Positions 27,741-37,711 of a stretch of 64,000 bases of DNA are shown one piece after another. Within the stretch, counting starts at the first letter, position 1; each line of letters begins with the position of its first letter. The notes under the pieces were generated by a model. The model did not search any database. It saw only the letters and a program-made list of their open reading frames with translations, and was not told the DNA's origin. The stretch comes from Pyrenopolyporus hunteri. Lineage: Eukaryota; Ascomycota; Sordariomycetes; Xylariales; Hypoxylaceae. The position numbers and the translations under genes were made by a program. The stretch is taken from positions 372,001 through 436,000 of the forward strand of contig CADCXC010000003.1 in assembly GCA_902806595.1 (NCBI GenBank). The letters are read 5' to 3'.

Positions 27741-28479
27741 TAACTTAAATTTAAATTAATTTAATAATAATTTAAAATTAATTAAAAAAAAAAATAAAAA
27801 TTTAAAAAAAATAACGTATATCGTAAATACCTTATAATTTTACGATATAAAATTAAAATAATTCGACGTTATAAATTATTCGTATCGATAATTTTTAATA
27901 TATTTTACACGCGTTATAATAATATATATACTTTATAAACTCATCTAAAAAATATTATTAATAAAAAATAAAAAAAAAAATTATAAAAATAATTAATTAA
28001 TAATTTCTTCGTAATAAAAAACTATACCCCTATTATTATTAAAACATTAATTAATAAAAATATAAATATAATATTAATATAAAATAACGTAAAAAAACGC
28101 ATAATTATACTCGAAATAAATAAATTCGATATTAATTTCGAATATATTAAAACGTTTATATAAATTCGAAAATAATTCGATAAATATAACGAGAAAAAAA
28201 AATTATTATTACGATAAAAAACTTTATAAAAAAAAAAATTAAATTACGATAATAAAACTACGATTTAAATATATAAATAAAAAAAAATTAAAATTTTAAA
28301 TTAAAATAAAAACGTTATCGTTTAATTTTAAAAAATTATTATTAAATAACGATATTATTTATAATAAAAAACGTATAAAATAAAATCGATAAATAATAAA
28401 TATAACGAAAAAAAAAAAACCCCGTAAAAAAATCGTAACGATTTTTAACTTTTAAAAATAAAAATATTATAAAAAAAAT

Positions 28480-28804
28480 AATTTTATTAAAAAATAAAAA
28501 TTATTTATTTAAATCGAATTTAATATAAAATTATTTTTAATTTAATAAACGATCGAATAAAAGTTAAATTATAACGAAAACGTTACGAAATAATTTCGAT
28601 AAAAAAATAAAGTTTCGTTTTACCCTAAATTATTAAAATAATAATTTATATAAAAAAAATATAAAATATTTTCGATAAAAAAAATAAAAAATTAAATGTT
28701 AATAAATTATTTTTCTTTTATAATTAATTCGAATCTATTTTATAACGAATTTTTACGATATTTATTTTACGTATAATATCTATTAAAAAACACTTTTAAT
28801 AATT
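28480..28804 (+). repeat. 3' LTR of the RIP-degraded retrotransposon
   Basis: Direct repeat of 21560-21884 with the same length and only point differences, mostly C/T or A/G. It ends about 100 bp before normal base composition returns. Confidence 0.8.
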
Positions 28805-28905
28805 ACGATTTAAATAATTTTAAAATTAAAAATTTTATAATTAATTAAAAATTTTATATTATATATGTAATTTTTTAAAAAAAGATAATATTTAAGGGGG
28901 GGCGA

Positions 28906-30616
28906 ATTTACTATTATATCGAAGGTTTATATCTTTATATATAAATTTATATGAGGGTATACCTTTTAATTATGTTTAGTAGAAAATGGGGTTATAAAGT
29001 GCGTTATTACTTTCTACCCCCGGGACTTATATAATCAGTCCGTGATTTACGGTTGGCCACGGCTCACCTCTGGCATCCACCCCAACACTGAGCATAATTT
29101 TTTATTAAAAAAAAGGATAAGACCCCGATATCTTCTACGCGAGTCTTACTCCCATATTTGATCTTATTATCTTATGATGTGTAGTTTACCTTAAGCTTCC
29201 GACGACTCCGAAGCATACTCCTTTAAGATGAGGCATTGTTACACTTTTAAGAAAGTAATGGTTGCAGGTATCCCTTGTCCTCTACCGGGGATTTGGTTTA
29301 AGTAATATCGAAGAAGCAGAGCGTAGGCCGTAGATGCGTTTTCATAAAACCTGTGTAAGACGCCTCTCAAATCGCGATCCATCACCCTCTACTCGTCTGC
29401 ATCAGAGTCGCTGTTCCAACATAGGCATCATATCCACGCATCACCTTCATAGTAGGATTTTAACGTCGAACCGGGGGGGATTCCATCTGGGGAATCTATT
29501 GTTACTAATGAGCGCGATACCAGTTCTTCACAGCCCGAGGAATTAACGGGGTGATACACCCGCCACTCCGGTAAGAAGTAGGAGAAGGAGGATAAAACAT
29601 CCCATAATTAATGTTACTAACACCATATCAGTCAGAAGCAAGCCCATATTCCGTTTCCAGCCGGATGCGGATCTCCACACATACCGCCCTACAGGTAGGT
29701 CTGGTCAAGCAATTATTGGCCTTATTCCATACAACCTGGGAGTGCGAGTGCAAATGTCTACTTGCAGGAATAGGGGATGCGCAAAACTCGGGTGATACTG
29801 CTGTGTAACTGGCTAAGCTGCACTCACGATTGAGCCTAACTGGACATGGCCGCACAACTGCTTAGTACTCGCAGTGCTTTATGCCCGCATGCATTAATGT
29901 AGATCGCCAACCCTCTCCAACATCTTCACTGACATAATTTGTATAGCTATACCCCATGAATGTACTGTCTAGTTCTAGGACTTGGCCAAGGGTCACGTTG
30001 ATCACTAATGCGCGCTCCACGCTCGTACTAAGCGGTAAGATGAGGATATTCTACCTTGATGGCAGATGATACTGCAGAATACACTTCTATCGAGCGTTGT
30101 ACATTCCCCAGGCTCATGATTCGTAACGAAAGTTTTGATAAATATGGTAATTCCGCTGGATGCTATCTTAATCCAATTCATAGAAAGCTTGATAACTATA
30201 CTTAATCGCGTCGCTGGAAGTGCCACATATTGGTTGCAGGACCAAGATCGAGTTCGGCAAAGAAGGAAATGTCCGGGGGTTAGGTTCGGACCGATATAGG
30301 AAGGGTGCCTAGGTATCACGAGAAGAGCCAGATGTTTATTCTTTATCTACCGTAGGTTAAACGAGGTAGGGCTTCAACTGCGAGAGCTTCATACTGGTAG
30401 CGAGGCTGATACTCGAGAATACCCAGCTTATTATTCGAGGCTTGGGTGAGTACCTACATAGTTGGATGAGGTTGGCTGCAGCCAAAGCTAACCTGGAATG
30501 GCAATTTTCCTATTTGTCACCGGGCCCACCCCGAAGTCGTGATATCAAACACAAACAAACCACTATCGGATAGGTGTATTCTACGCAGTAGGACAAAATC
30601 GCAGCATCAATTGACT
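28906..30616. other. Gene-free stretch right of the A+T block
   Basis: Composition is normal, but only short frames without domains are seen (for example 29334-29546 + and 30005-30319 -). It separates the heterochromatic block from the first bZIP gene and should contain that gene's promoter near its right end. Confidence 0.5.
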
Positions 30617-31417
30617 ATGAAACCAGCAGAAATGATACAGAGGTGGTCCTCCAAGCCGAAGAAAGACAACGCGGAGCGCATTCGCGATAACCAACGCCGC
30701 CATCGTGCAAGGACTAAAGCGTACATAGTTGAACTAGAAAGGCAGTTGGCTGAGGAGCGGGCGCAAAATGCCGCCCTGAGGTCCGAGCTAGAGAAACTTC
30801 GGGCCAAGCGGGCTGAAAGCTCTCCAGTGAATTGTGTTACGGAGAGCGTTAGCAGTCGGCTCATGACACTGTCTATGGACCGTGAGGCGATGACCTCCCA
30901 TAACAAACCGGTCTTACCAACATCGAGCTATAGCGGTTTGCCGTCCTCGCCCATCTATCAAGTCCATTCGGTTCCCAAGCTGTCTTCGTCGCTTCACGAA
31001 GCTATCCTTCCGGTGGTGCGGGATTATAGGCCGATAATACGAGGCTACTCTATGTCTTCACCGGCGAAAGGCCAGCCTCTAGGAGACAAACAGGCGCGAC
31101 CAGAACCGAACCATTGTAATAACAATCGCTCCCCTGTCTCAGCCACCCCCGTTACAACATTCTCCCAGGAAAATGAGACCGCGGGGGTCTTTGAAAATGA
31201 CTACTCATACCTTCCACCACCTGCGCGAGTGGAGTCGACTATTTCATGCAAAGCAGCATACGCCATGATCAAGCAACAGAATTATAGAGGGCTTGATTTA
31301 GGCGCCTTTTGGAAAACTCTCGAGTCAGGGTTCCGAGGTCCCATGGGGCATGGAGATGGATGTCGGGTCAATAGCAACCTTGTGTTCTCCGTCATTGACG
31401 CTATCAGCTCCTTGTAA
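30617..31417 (+). CDS. Fungal bZIP transcription factor
   Basis: Single-exon protein of about 266 residues from the ATG at 30617 (MKPAEMIQRW). The basic region lies at about residues 17-33 (ERIRDNQRRHRARTK) and is followed by a short leucine zipper, in the pattern of fungal Yap/RsmA-like bZIPs. The middle is Ser/Pro-rich. The C-terminal block KAAYAMIKQQNYRGLD...GCRVNSNLVFSVIDAISS is a conserved tail of this fungal bZIP group, so the gene looks complete. It would bind DNA in the nucleus as a dimer. It lies about 3.4 kb from the ACR3 gene and, by analogy with yeast Yap8/Arr1, could regulate arsenic genes, but that is inference from position only. Confidence 0.85.
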   Translation: MKPAEMIQRWSSKPKKDNAERIRDNQRRHRARTKAYIVELERQLAEERAQNAALRSELEKLRAKRAESSPVNCVTESVSSRLMTLSMDREAMTSHNKPVLPTSSYSGLPSSPIYQVHSVPKLSSSLHEAILPVVRDYRPIIRGYSMSSPAKGQPLGDKQARPEPNHCNNNRSPVSATPVTTFSQENETAGVFENDYSYLPPPARVESTISCKAAYAMIKQQNYRGLDLGAFWKTLESGFRGPMGHGDGCRVNSNLVFSVIDAISSL

Positions 31418-32207
31418 AAGGCTGCAATATCTAATTATATGCTCAAATCTCCGCCAGCTTCTCCTACATTTTACCTCGTGGTTTCCTATTGACACGACAC
31501 GATGGTATGCAAATCTGTCGCGGAGAACGGCAACCTGAGCAACACAAGCCCGCTGCTGTTTTAAACCCCCGTTTTTCTCATCTATCAGCCTGGTCACCAA
31601 GTCGTCGCGTCAAATAAAATAATATCTCGCTATTTTTATGTCCCTAGGTACCTAGGTAGGCATGTCCTAATTTCAATCTCGCAGCTGGCTGTGATCAATA
31701 AAGTCGAGGTAGTCAAAAATCATCCCCTGTGACAGTCAGTGCTGATTATTAGGGAGTTAGCGCGGTACTGTAGCGCTGGGAGTGAGCGCCTTCGGGGTCT
31801 AGGTAGTGGATCGGTTCAGGGCGCATTCCCCTAGACCAAGGACGTGTCGAAGAGCCTTAGGCCGACCATTTTAATAACTACCTAGGTACCTAACAAGCCT
31901 CTGTCGGCCATGATTTCACGTGGTTCGGCGGCCCCATGACGCAGACAGAAGTTACCTAGAGCCCCTAAAAATTGGGTTCTGGGCCTCTAAATTCTTTCAC
32001 CAATTCCCTCATTCACGCCGTTCGATCAACTACGGCCAACAACACGGATGACCAGCGCGGACTCCCGCCAAATACGCCGGATGAATCCTGGAAATCTCGT
32101 CCATTGAGCCAATGAATATACCTAGGTTCTAAATAATGCCAAGGAAGGTATGCTCATAATCTCCAAGTTAGAGCTCATAAAAAAACGCACCAATCTTCTC
32201 ACAAATC
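31418..32207. other. Spacer between the two bZIP genes
   Basis: It contains two TAGGTACCTA-type motifs (about 31,650 and 31,880) and no gene. A missing first exon of the second bZIP gene could lie here, but none was identified. Confidence 0.5.
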
Positions 32208-33121
32208 ATGACGGCTAGCACAAGACGCCTGCATCCTCGATCCAAAACCGTGAGAATCAGCGTCGCTCGCGCGCCCGCCATCGCGAGTTTGTCGAGAACC
32301 TTCAGAGGCGACTAAGAGAGTATGAGCGGCGGGGCTTCGAGGCTACTCTGGAAATGCAGCAGGCGGCCAGAGCTATCGCCCTGGAGAATGAACGCCTCCG
32401 TGAGTTGCTTTCTCGTCGCGGCATCTCACGAGATGAGGTGAATGCATACCTTTCGTCATATGGCTCCGTTGGTGGCGGCGAATCCCAAAATCGGCCTACA
32501 AACCAGCTGAGTGCACGCAGCAAGGCATCCAAGGCATCCGAGGCATCCGAGGCGAACGAGCCTGCACCTGACTTACCGTGTAGTGCAGTTCCGGACAAGG
32601 TGACGGGCCGGGTCCAGGAAAAGCAAACACTAAGACGTGGGACGGTTGAAGCACCTCCCTTATCACCGTCGCCGTCGAATAATTACCACCTGAAAGACTG
32701 GCACTCGCACTCCGAGAGGGATTCTTCTGTCGGCGGCGAATCGAACTTGATTGCCAACTCCCCCACCACTTCAAGAAGTACGCAGGGTCGGCCTAGTGCG
32801 GAAGTAAACGAGCTCCCTAACAGCAATCGGCGAGATTGCGTCCGCATATCGTATATATGTGACGACACGCCAGATCAGGATCACCCCCAGGATGTACTTC
32901 CCCACGTTTCGGACTGCTACTGTCCACCGGAGTCGCCCGTCCCAGACCTGAGCTCCGCGTGGACACTAGAAACGTCGTGCGAGACTGCCGCAAGCATTAT
33001 TGCCGGAGTCCGAGGCCACAATGATACGGCACAGATTCGGGCCGCCCTTGGTTGCGTTGGGGCTGATGACTGCCAAGTGAGAAACACTAAGTTGTTTCAA
33101 CTGATGGAGGAGACGTCGTGA
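32208..33121 (+). CDS. Second bZIP factor, reading frame broken near the start
   Basis: The frame from about 32,219 to the stop at 33,119-33,121 encodes a bZIP: NRENQRRSRARHREF (basic region), then a leucine-type heptad region up to LENERLRELLSRRG. A Ser/Pro-rich middle follows, and a C-terminal block RAALGC...CQVRNTKLFQLM is typical of a fungal bZIP group. The nearest upstream ATG (32208, MTAS...) is one base out of frame with the basic region, and an in-frame TAG stands at 32216. The first in-frame ATG, 32354, would remove the basic region. So the gene has lost or gained one base, is mis-sequenced there, or has an unseen 5' exon. It is the right-hand neighbour of the first bZIP, in the same direction. 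Confidence 0.65.
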
Positions 33122-33472
33122 TCTTCTCCTCGTCTAGTTGCATGTTAGGACAGATTCCTCGATCACCCAATCCACTCGTTTCAGAATGAGGCATCTTCGC
33201 AGTTCATGCTTCCTACGGCTCTACTCTTGAGAATCATATTGCTACTACAGCGGGGCTTTCAGTTCCCTAAGCATGCGGATGTAGCGTTCACTTTAAGTTC
33301 ATTGCGACGTATCTACTTTGTTAAACAGACTAGAGACCCTCCATGAGCCCTGATACCAACATACAGCCCCATGTTCATCGCCCCGATTTCTACATCTGTG
33401 TATGGTGTCTGTGTGGAAGAGGACCAAGTTATAGCTCTTAAAGAAGGGCCAGTCAACAACATATCATCATCC
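33122..33472. other. Convergent spacer between bZIP and ACR3
   Basis: It carries the 3' flanks of two genes facing each other. No feature is recognised. Confidence 0.5.
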
Positions 33473-34848
33473 TTATTCCCATGCGTATTTCTTTCCAATC
33501 CACCGTGCAACATACACTAATCCAAGTAATACTGGGACCTCAATAAGCGGCCCTACCGTTGATGCCAGAGCTTGGTCACTCTCAGGGCCGAAGGTGGCAA
33601 CAGCGACGGCAATGGCCAATTCAAAATTATTACTAGCGGCGGTGAAACTCTGTGTGGCGGCGAGCCGGTACTGGAAACCTAGCCGGCGAGCAATCCAGAG
33701 GGTGAGGAAGAAGATGACAGCGAAGTAGACAACAAGCGGTGCAGCAACACGGACGACCGACACGATTTGGTGGACGACCTGGCGGCCCTGTGACGCGAAC
33801 AACACGAGAATAGTGTAAAGTAGACCGATTAGAGACAAAGGTGCTATAAATCGGAGAAATACACGCTCATACCAGGCGGGCCCGGCGATTACGCGCAATG
33901 TAAACCGTGTAATGATGGCGGCGCCTAGCGGTATACCCAGGAACACGGCGACGCTGGTTGCGACGACGGCGTAAGATATGTCTCGAGTCTCGGTCTCATG
34001 GCTAATAATGCGGATGAAAAAGACGGCTAGTGGTGCGAAAAGGACCATCTGGAGGATGGAGTTGATTGCAACAAGTACTGCGCAGTATTCGTTATCGCCG
34101 CCGGCAAGGCCATTCCAGATGAGAACCTAGCGGACCCTTATATGAGCTTTGGTTGACTACCCGGTGAGACCGAGTCGCACGGGTGGGGAAACCTACCATG
34201 GCGATACACCTTCCAAGCCCAACAAGAATGAGGCCGATACGTAGGTCGCTCTTATCTGGGAGGAAAGCCCATGCTAGGCCGAGCTAATAGCTCACTCATT
34301 AGCAGGTCTATTAAGTAGGTAGTCGTCCGATCGAGGGGTTGGCCGAGACACGTACCATGAGGAAAGGGGCAACGATCCAGTTGACGAAGATACTGAAGAA
34401 GATTTGTTTCCACATCGAGCGGTGCGAGAAGAGCTCGTGCAAGGACTCGTAATGGATCTTACATAAGATTGGGTACATCATGACGAGCAAGCCGACGGCT
34501 ACGTCGTGGGAAAAGCACCTCGGTAAGCAAGAGCAAGTGATGGCCAAGGGCGCCGACCGACTTACCAATAGGCACCGACACGTTAACAAACTTTCCCTTC
34601 TCCAAAGTTGGCCCTGTCTCCGGAACAAAGTTGCCTAGAAGGATACCGATCACCATGGCGAGAAGGATCCAGAGGGCGAGGAAGCGGTCGAGAAAGCCGA
34701 GTTCCTTGAACGCTGATACTTTCTCTGGCTGTGATTTATCTGTTCCAACATCCTGACGCTCCAAATCCACGGCCCGACTAGACGTAGATACTACATGCGC
34801 CGGCTGGCCATTGTCTGGTTCGGTATCGACTTTGGGTTCTCCCGCCAT
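33473..34848 (-). CDS. ACR3: Arsenite efflux transporter ACR3
   Basis: Plasma-membrane carrier of the BART superfamily that exports As(III). Minus-strand exons are 34848-34566, 34498-34356, 34283-34197 and 34126-33473, in phase, about 388 residues (yeast Acr3 is about 404). A hydrophilic N-terminus of about 55 residues precedes some ten membrane segments. Family blocks are clear: DRFLALWILLAMVIG, GLLVMMYPILCK with its conserved Cys, WIVAPFLM, GRCIAMVLIWN (the Cys and region important for arsenite) and SFTAASNNFELAIAVAVATFG. The introns are 67, 72 and 70 nt with good consensus sites. It is divergently transcribed from the arsenate reductase 505 bp away, as in Saccharomyces ACR2/ACR3. Intact. 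Confidence 0.95.
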
Positions 34849-35353
34849 ATTCTCAAGGTGTCCTCGGTGGTGTTGTGTGTGGGTATGTCAATGATAGTAC
34901 AGTTATATTCCAATCGCTTCGTGAAAAAATTTAATTATCAGTAGGTAACTACTCATTTTCATACAATACTTCACGAAAGAAAAAAAAAAAAGTTATAGTT
35001 GTTCGAAGCTATAAGTGTCTCCTTAGTTTCTACAATCTAGTACGTACCGATATCGAAGTGCGACGGGTAGCTTACAAGCGTTCTCAGTGGCCAATCATAG
35101 TCGGGGCATGACAGACTCCCACACCTTACTCCCTTGGGAAAGCCGCCGGGGAGGGACCCGTGCTAGAAGATACAGGTGGAGATGGCCCAGATTGGTAGCG
35201 AGATTCCATGAAGAATACGGACCACTTCAAAGGCCCCGAACCTTCACTTACGATGTGTTGCCGTGAGGTAGTGACGGGACCTTCTTCAGCCAACGAGATC
35301 TTGTCATTGTGTACCGGTCCAGGCAATTTGGTCCAACCCGCACCCCGAAGGAA
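34849..35353. promoter_or_regulatory. Divergent ACR3/ACR2 promoter with nested dyads
   Basis: This 505-bp region separates the two divergent start codons. TTCGTGAA at 34918-34925 and its reverse complement TTCACGAA at 34970-34977 enclose AGTAG-GTAA-CTACT at 34940-34953, so two dyads share nearly one centre (about 34,947). Between them, AATTTAATTATCA (34928-34940) matches the yeast Yap8 site TGATTAATAATCA at 9 of 13 bases. A CCAAT box occurs at about 35,090. Control by a neighbouring bZIP is plausible but inferred. Confidence 0.5.
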
Positions 35354-35987
35354 ATGGTTTCCTCGCAGCAAACATCGATGGCGCCTGAAACTCCAACTCC
35401 CTGGTATGCTGCGTACCCGGCGCCGAGAAATACACAGCCGGCGGCTATAACGCGAGAAGAACTTTTGAAAACAATCAAGGACGGCGAAAACGTCGCTGGG
35501 AGGGATTTCATACTTATCGATTTGCGGCGGACCGACTACCAGGTATGTAACTAAATAGGAACTGTTTATATCTCAAGCATACATGTGGTCAAGTACTCTA
35601 TAATCTATGGTCCATCTGATCAACGTCTATTTATCGTCAGGGCGGCACAATTCGTGGATCTATCAATCTACCTGCGCAGACTTTACATCCTACAATCCCC
35701 ACCTTATACAACTTATTCAAGGCGGCTGGGGTCCGCAAGGTGATCTGGTATTGCTGTAAGTTACGGGGTCTTGGCTCAATAATGATAGAATGCTTAACAA
35801 GACAGCCTCCTCCCGCGGCCGCGGCTCTCGAGCAGCCGGATGGTTCAGCGATTACGCCGACGATCGCGGCGATAGCGACATACAGAGCCTAATCCTGTTT
35901 GAAGGGATTAAGGGTTGGGCTACCGCTGGAGGCGAGTTTGTGGAGTTCATGGACGAATATGATGCGGCATACTGGGTAGAAACGTAG
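35354..35987 (+). CDS. ACR2: Arsenate reductase, rhodanese/Cdc25-type (ACR2-like)
   Basis: Exons 35354-35542, 35641-35755 and 35806-35987 give about 161 residues; a second in-frame ATG (MAPETPTPWY, about 35,378) would give a slightly shorter form. After an N-terminal region comes the rhodanese/Cdc25 fold: FILIDLRRTDYQ, GGTIRGSINLPAQTL, VIWYC. The active-site loop is C-S-S-S-R-G-R, a CX5R motif, followed by GSRAAGWFSDY. This fold includes yeast Acr2 arsenate reductase and Ibp1/Cdc25-like phosphatases. Pairing with ACR3 across a shared promoter favours arsenate-to-arsenite reduction in the cytosol. The second intron splits the codon immediately after the catalytic Cys. Intact. Confidence 0.88.
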
Positions 35988-36519
35988 GAGAAGAAGGTGA
36001 ATTGACGAGATAATCTAATAGACACTACAATCACCTTTAGTAGTTGCTGACTATATATTAAGTGAGAACCACGAATTTATTAGCTCAGTTGTTCTGGGTG
36101 TTTACTAGATCCAACTATGTCGACCAGAGCTAAAGACGCCCCGCCAGCAGCGGGGACATCTCCTGTATCTGCGCTGCCATGAACAACCGTAGCAACTTGA
36201 ATAATAGCTACGCCGCATACGCATCTGTACGTTTAGCAAAATACCCCGCGTATGCCGGCTGCTCTTCTATCGTTTAAGGATGAGGCTATCCGAAGGACGA
36301 CTGGGTGGAGCAGCTGGAGCTGAGCACGGTACTGAGGATGGTCGAGATAGATTGCGCATTCTGGTCCCGTAGGGGGTTTGAGGAATGGGCGAATACCCTG
36401 ACATAGCTAGGGTTCCTCATGGAACATTCCTATCTACCATCCCTACTTTATGTTCTTAGTCCATGCAATTATGATGAGGTCTTTGATATCATCGCATATT
36501 ACCCTTATCACCATACGTC
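35988..36519. other. Convergent spacer with a possible decayed coding scrap
   Basis: Between the ends of ACR2 and the methyltransferase no gene is seen. At about 36,281-36,405 on the + strand a short frame reads GYPKDDWVEQLELS, then VLRMVEIDCAFWSRRGFEEW. It looks like real protein sequence but has no start or neighbours; it may be a remnant of an older gene. Confidence 0.35.
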
Positions 36520-37711
36520 TTAGGGCTTGACGGCGAAGATTCTATACGAACCTATAGGACGATGGTCAACTGTTGGACAGGAACACAGGGGCGCTTGGCA
36601 GCACTTACCAACCCAGTCGTTCAAGTTGGTGTCTCCAAGCTCAGCAGCCAGATTTGAGAGACTGAGGTCGTCCCCAATCTTATTGGATGCCTTGCAACAT
36701 CCGTTGTCGTCGCTCCTCCGGGCACCGTCACCTTCCGCTTTCCTCTCTGCAGGGGGGCAAACACTATCCCGGAACGTGGCGGGGGTGCGACATGTAGGCC
36801 TTTGCTTACCATCACTCTCGGTGCCTTTGGTACGCTTGGAGCCGTCTGGTAGGACGTCGATATAAATGTTAAGGTCGTTATCAGCGTCCTTAATGAGGAT
36901 GTCTATGAGTCCGCATCAATACTATGCTTGTAGTTCGCGCTGAGATTGCGACCCACCTACGAATCCAGCCTGCTTGAGGTATGCCTGATATTGGCTAACT
37001 AGGCTGGCGCCAGCAATGCACCCAACGTATGCTGCCGCACATTTCTGCAGCTCTTCGGGGAGCGGCTTCTTTGCCAGGATGTCCGATACTGCAACCCGGC
37101 CTCCAGGCCTTAGCAGGCGGAATATCTCATTGAAGGCCAACTGCTTCTCCCCCTCGGGTATGAGGTTAATGACGCAATTAGATATGACGGCGTCCGCAAT
37201 ATCGCCGTCGAGAGCAATTTTGGTGATCCGGCTTTCGATGAACTCGATGTTGGCGGCACCAAACTTGGCCTTGTTCTTATTTGCTAAGGATATCATATCC
37301 TAGAACGAATTATTACGATTACCTGGGAATACCGGAGGTTTCGATAACATACCTTGTTCATATCTACGCCAATGACGCGACCGGTCGGACCGACCCTCCT
37401 CGCGGCGAGGAAGACGTCGAAGCCTGCCCCGGACCCCAAGTCAATGACAGCGTCTCCCTTGTTTGCCTGTTAATTGTCATTCATTTGCCCAAGTTTCCCT
37501 AGCGTCATACCTGCCGCAGGCTGGCAATGGCCAAGGGATTTCCACAGCTAAGTCCTAGGTTTGATTCGGTTGGGATGCTCCCAAGTTCCTCTCCGGTGTA
37601 TCCAAAAGCCTGTGCAACCGACCTGCTGTAGGCGCCTCTTAACCGGGCAGGATCATAGGATATCGCGCTATAGTGCTCCGTGACGGCGGCGTAGGTTTTC
37701 GAAGACTCCAT
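36520..37711 (-). CDS. Arsenite S-adenosylmethionine methyltransferase
   Basis: SAM-dependent enzyme (AS3MT/ArsM family) that methylates As(III) to mono-, di- and trimethyl species in the cytosol. Six minus-strand exons: 37711-37511, 37466-37353, 37299-36957, 36902-36810, 36746-36609 and 36551-36520, about 306 residues. The introns are 44-63 nt. Exon 3 must end at the GTGGGT donor to give GFVDILIKDA in frame. SAM motif I is [16 protein letters not shown]. Cysteines in SCGNP, SNCVINL and GCIAGA match those that bind arsenic in ArsM/AS3MT. The C-terminus [12 protein letters not shown] matches the family end. A GCCKAS pair lies in the C-terminal part. It faces ACR2 tail to tail, completing a reduce-export-methylate set. 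Confidence 0.93.

Larger units (their letters stand above)
21560..28804 (+). mobile_element. RIP-inactivated Gypsy-type LTR retrotransposon
   Basis: Two direct copies of about 325 bp (21560-21884 and 28480-28804) lie exactly 6920 bp apart at both ends and frame an internal region of about 6.6 kb. Inside, on the + strand, relics occur in the order reverse transcriptase, RNase H, integrase. That order marks Gypsy (Metaviridae-type) rather than Copia elements. All coding parts carry many stops from C-to-T and G-to-A changes, so the element is dead. The gag/protease part should lie at about 22.0-23.8 kb but cannot be read reliably. Between integrase and the 3' LTR lie about 1.2 kb that ordinary Gypsy elements would not need, including an antisense ORF relic. 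No target-site duplication could be identified in the A+T-rich flanks. Confidence 0.85.
19456..28905. repeat. A+T-rich RIP-degraded heterochromatic block
   Basis: About 9.4 kb made almost only of A and T, with stops in all frames and sharp borders to normal DNA near 19,450 and 28,900. This is the classic product of repeat-induced point mutation on transposons. The cytosines that remain are mostly in CpG. A full LTR retrotransposon occupies 21560-28804. The left part, 19,456-21,559, lacks recognisable domains; it may be an older element, and its orientation could not be decided. Confidence 0.9.
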
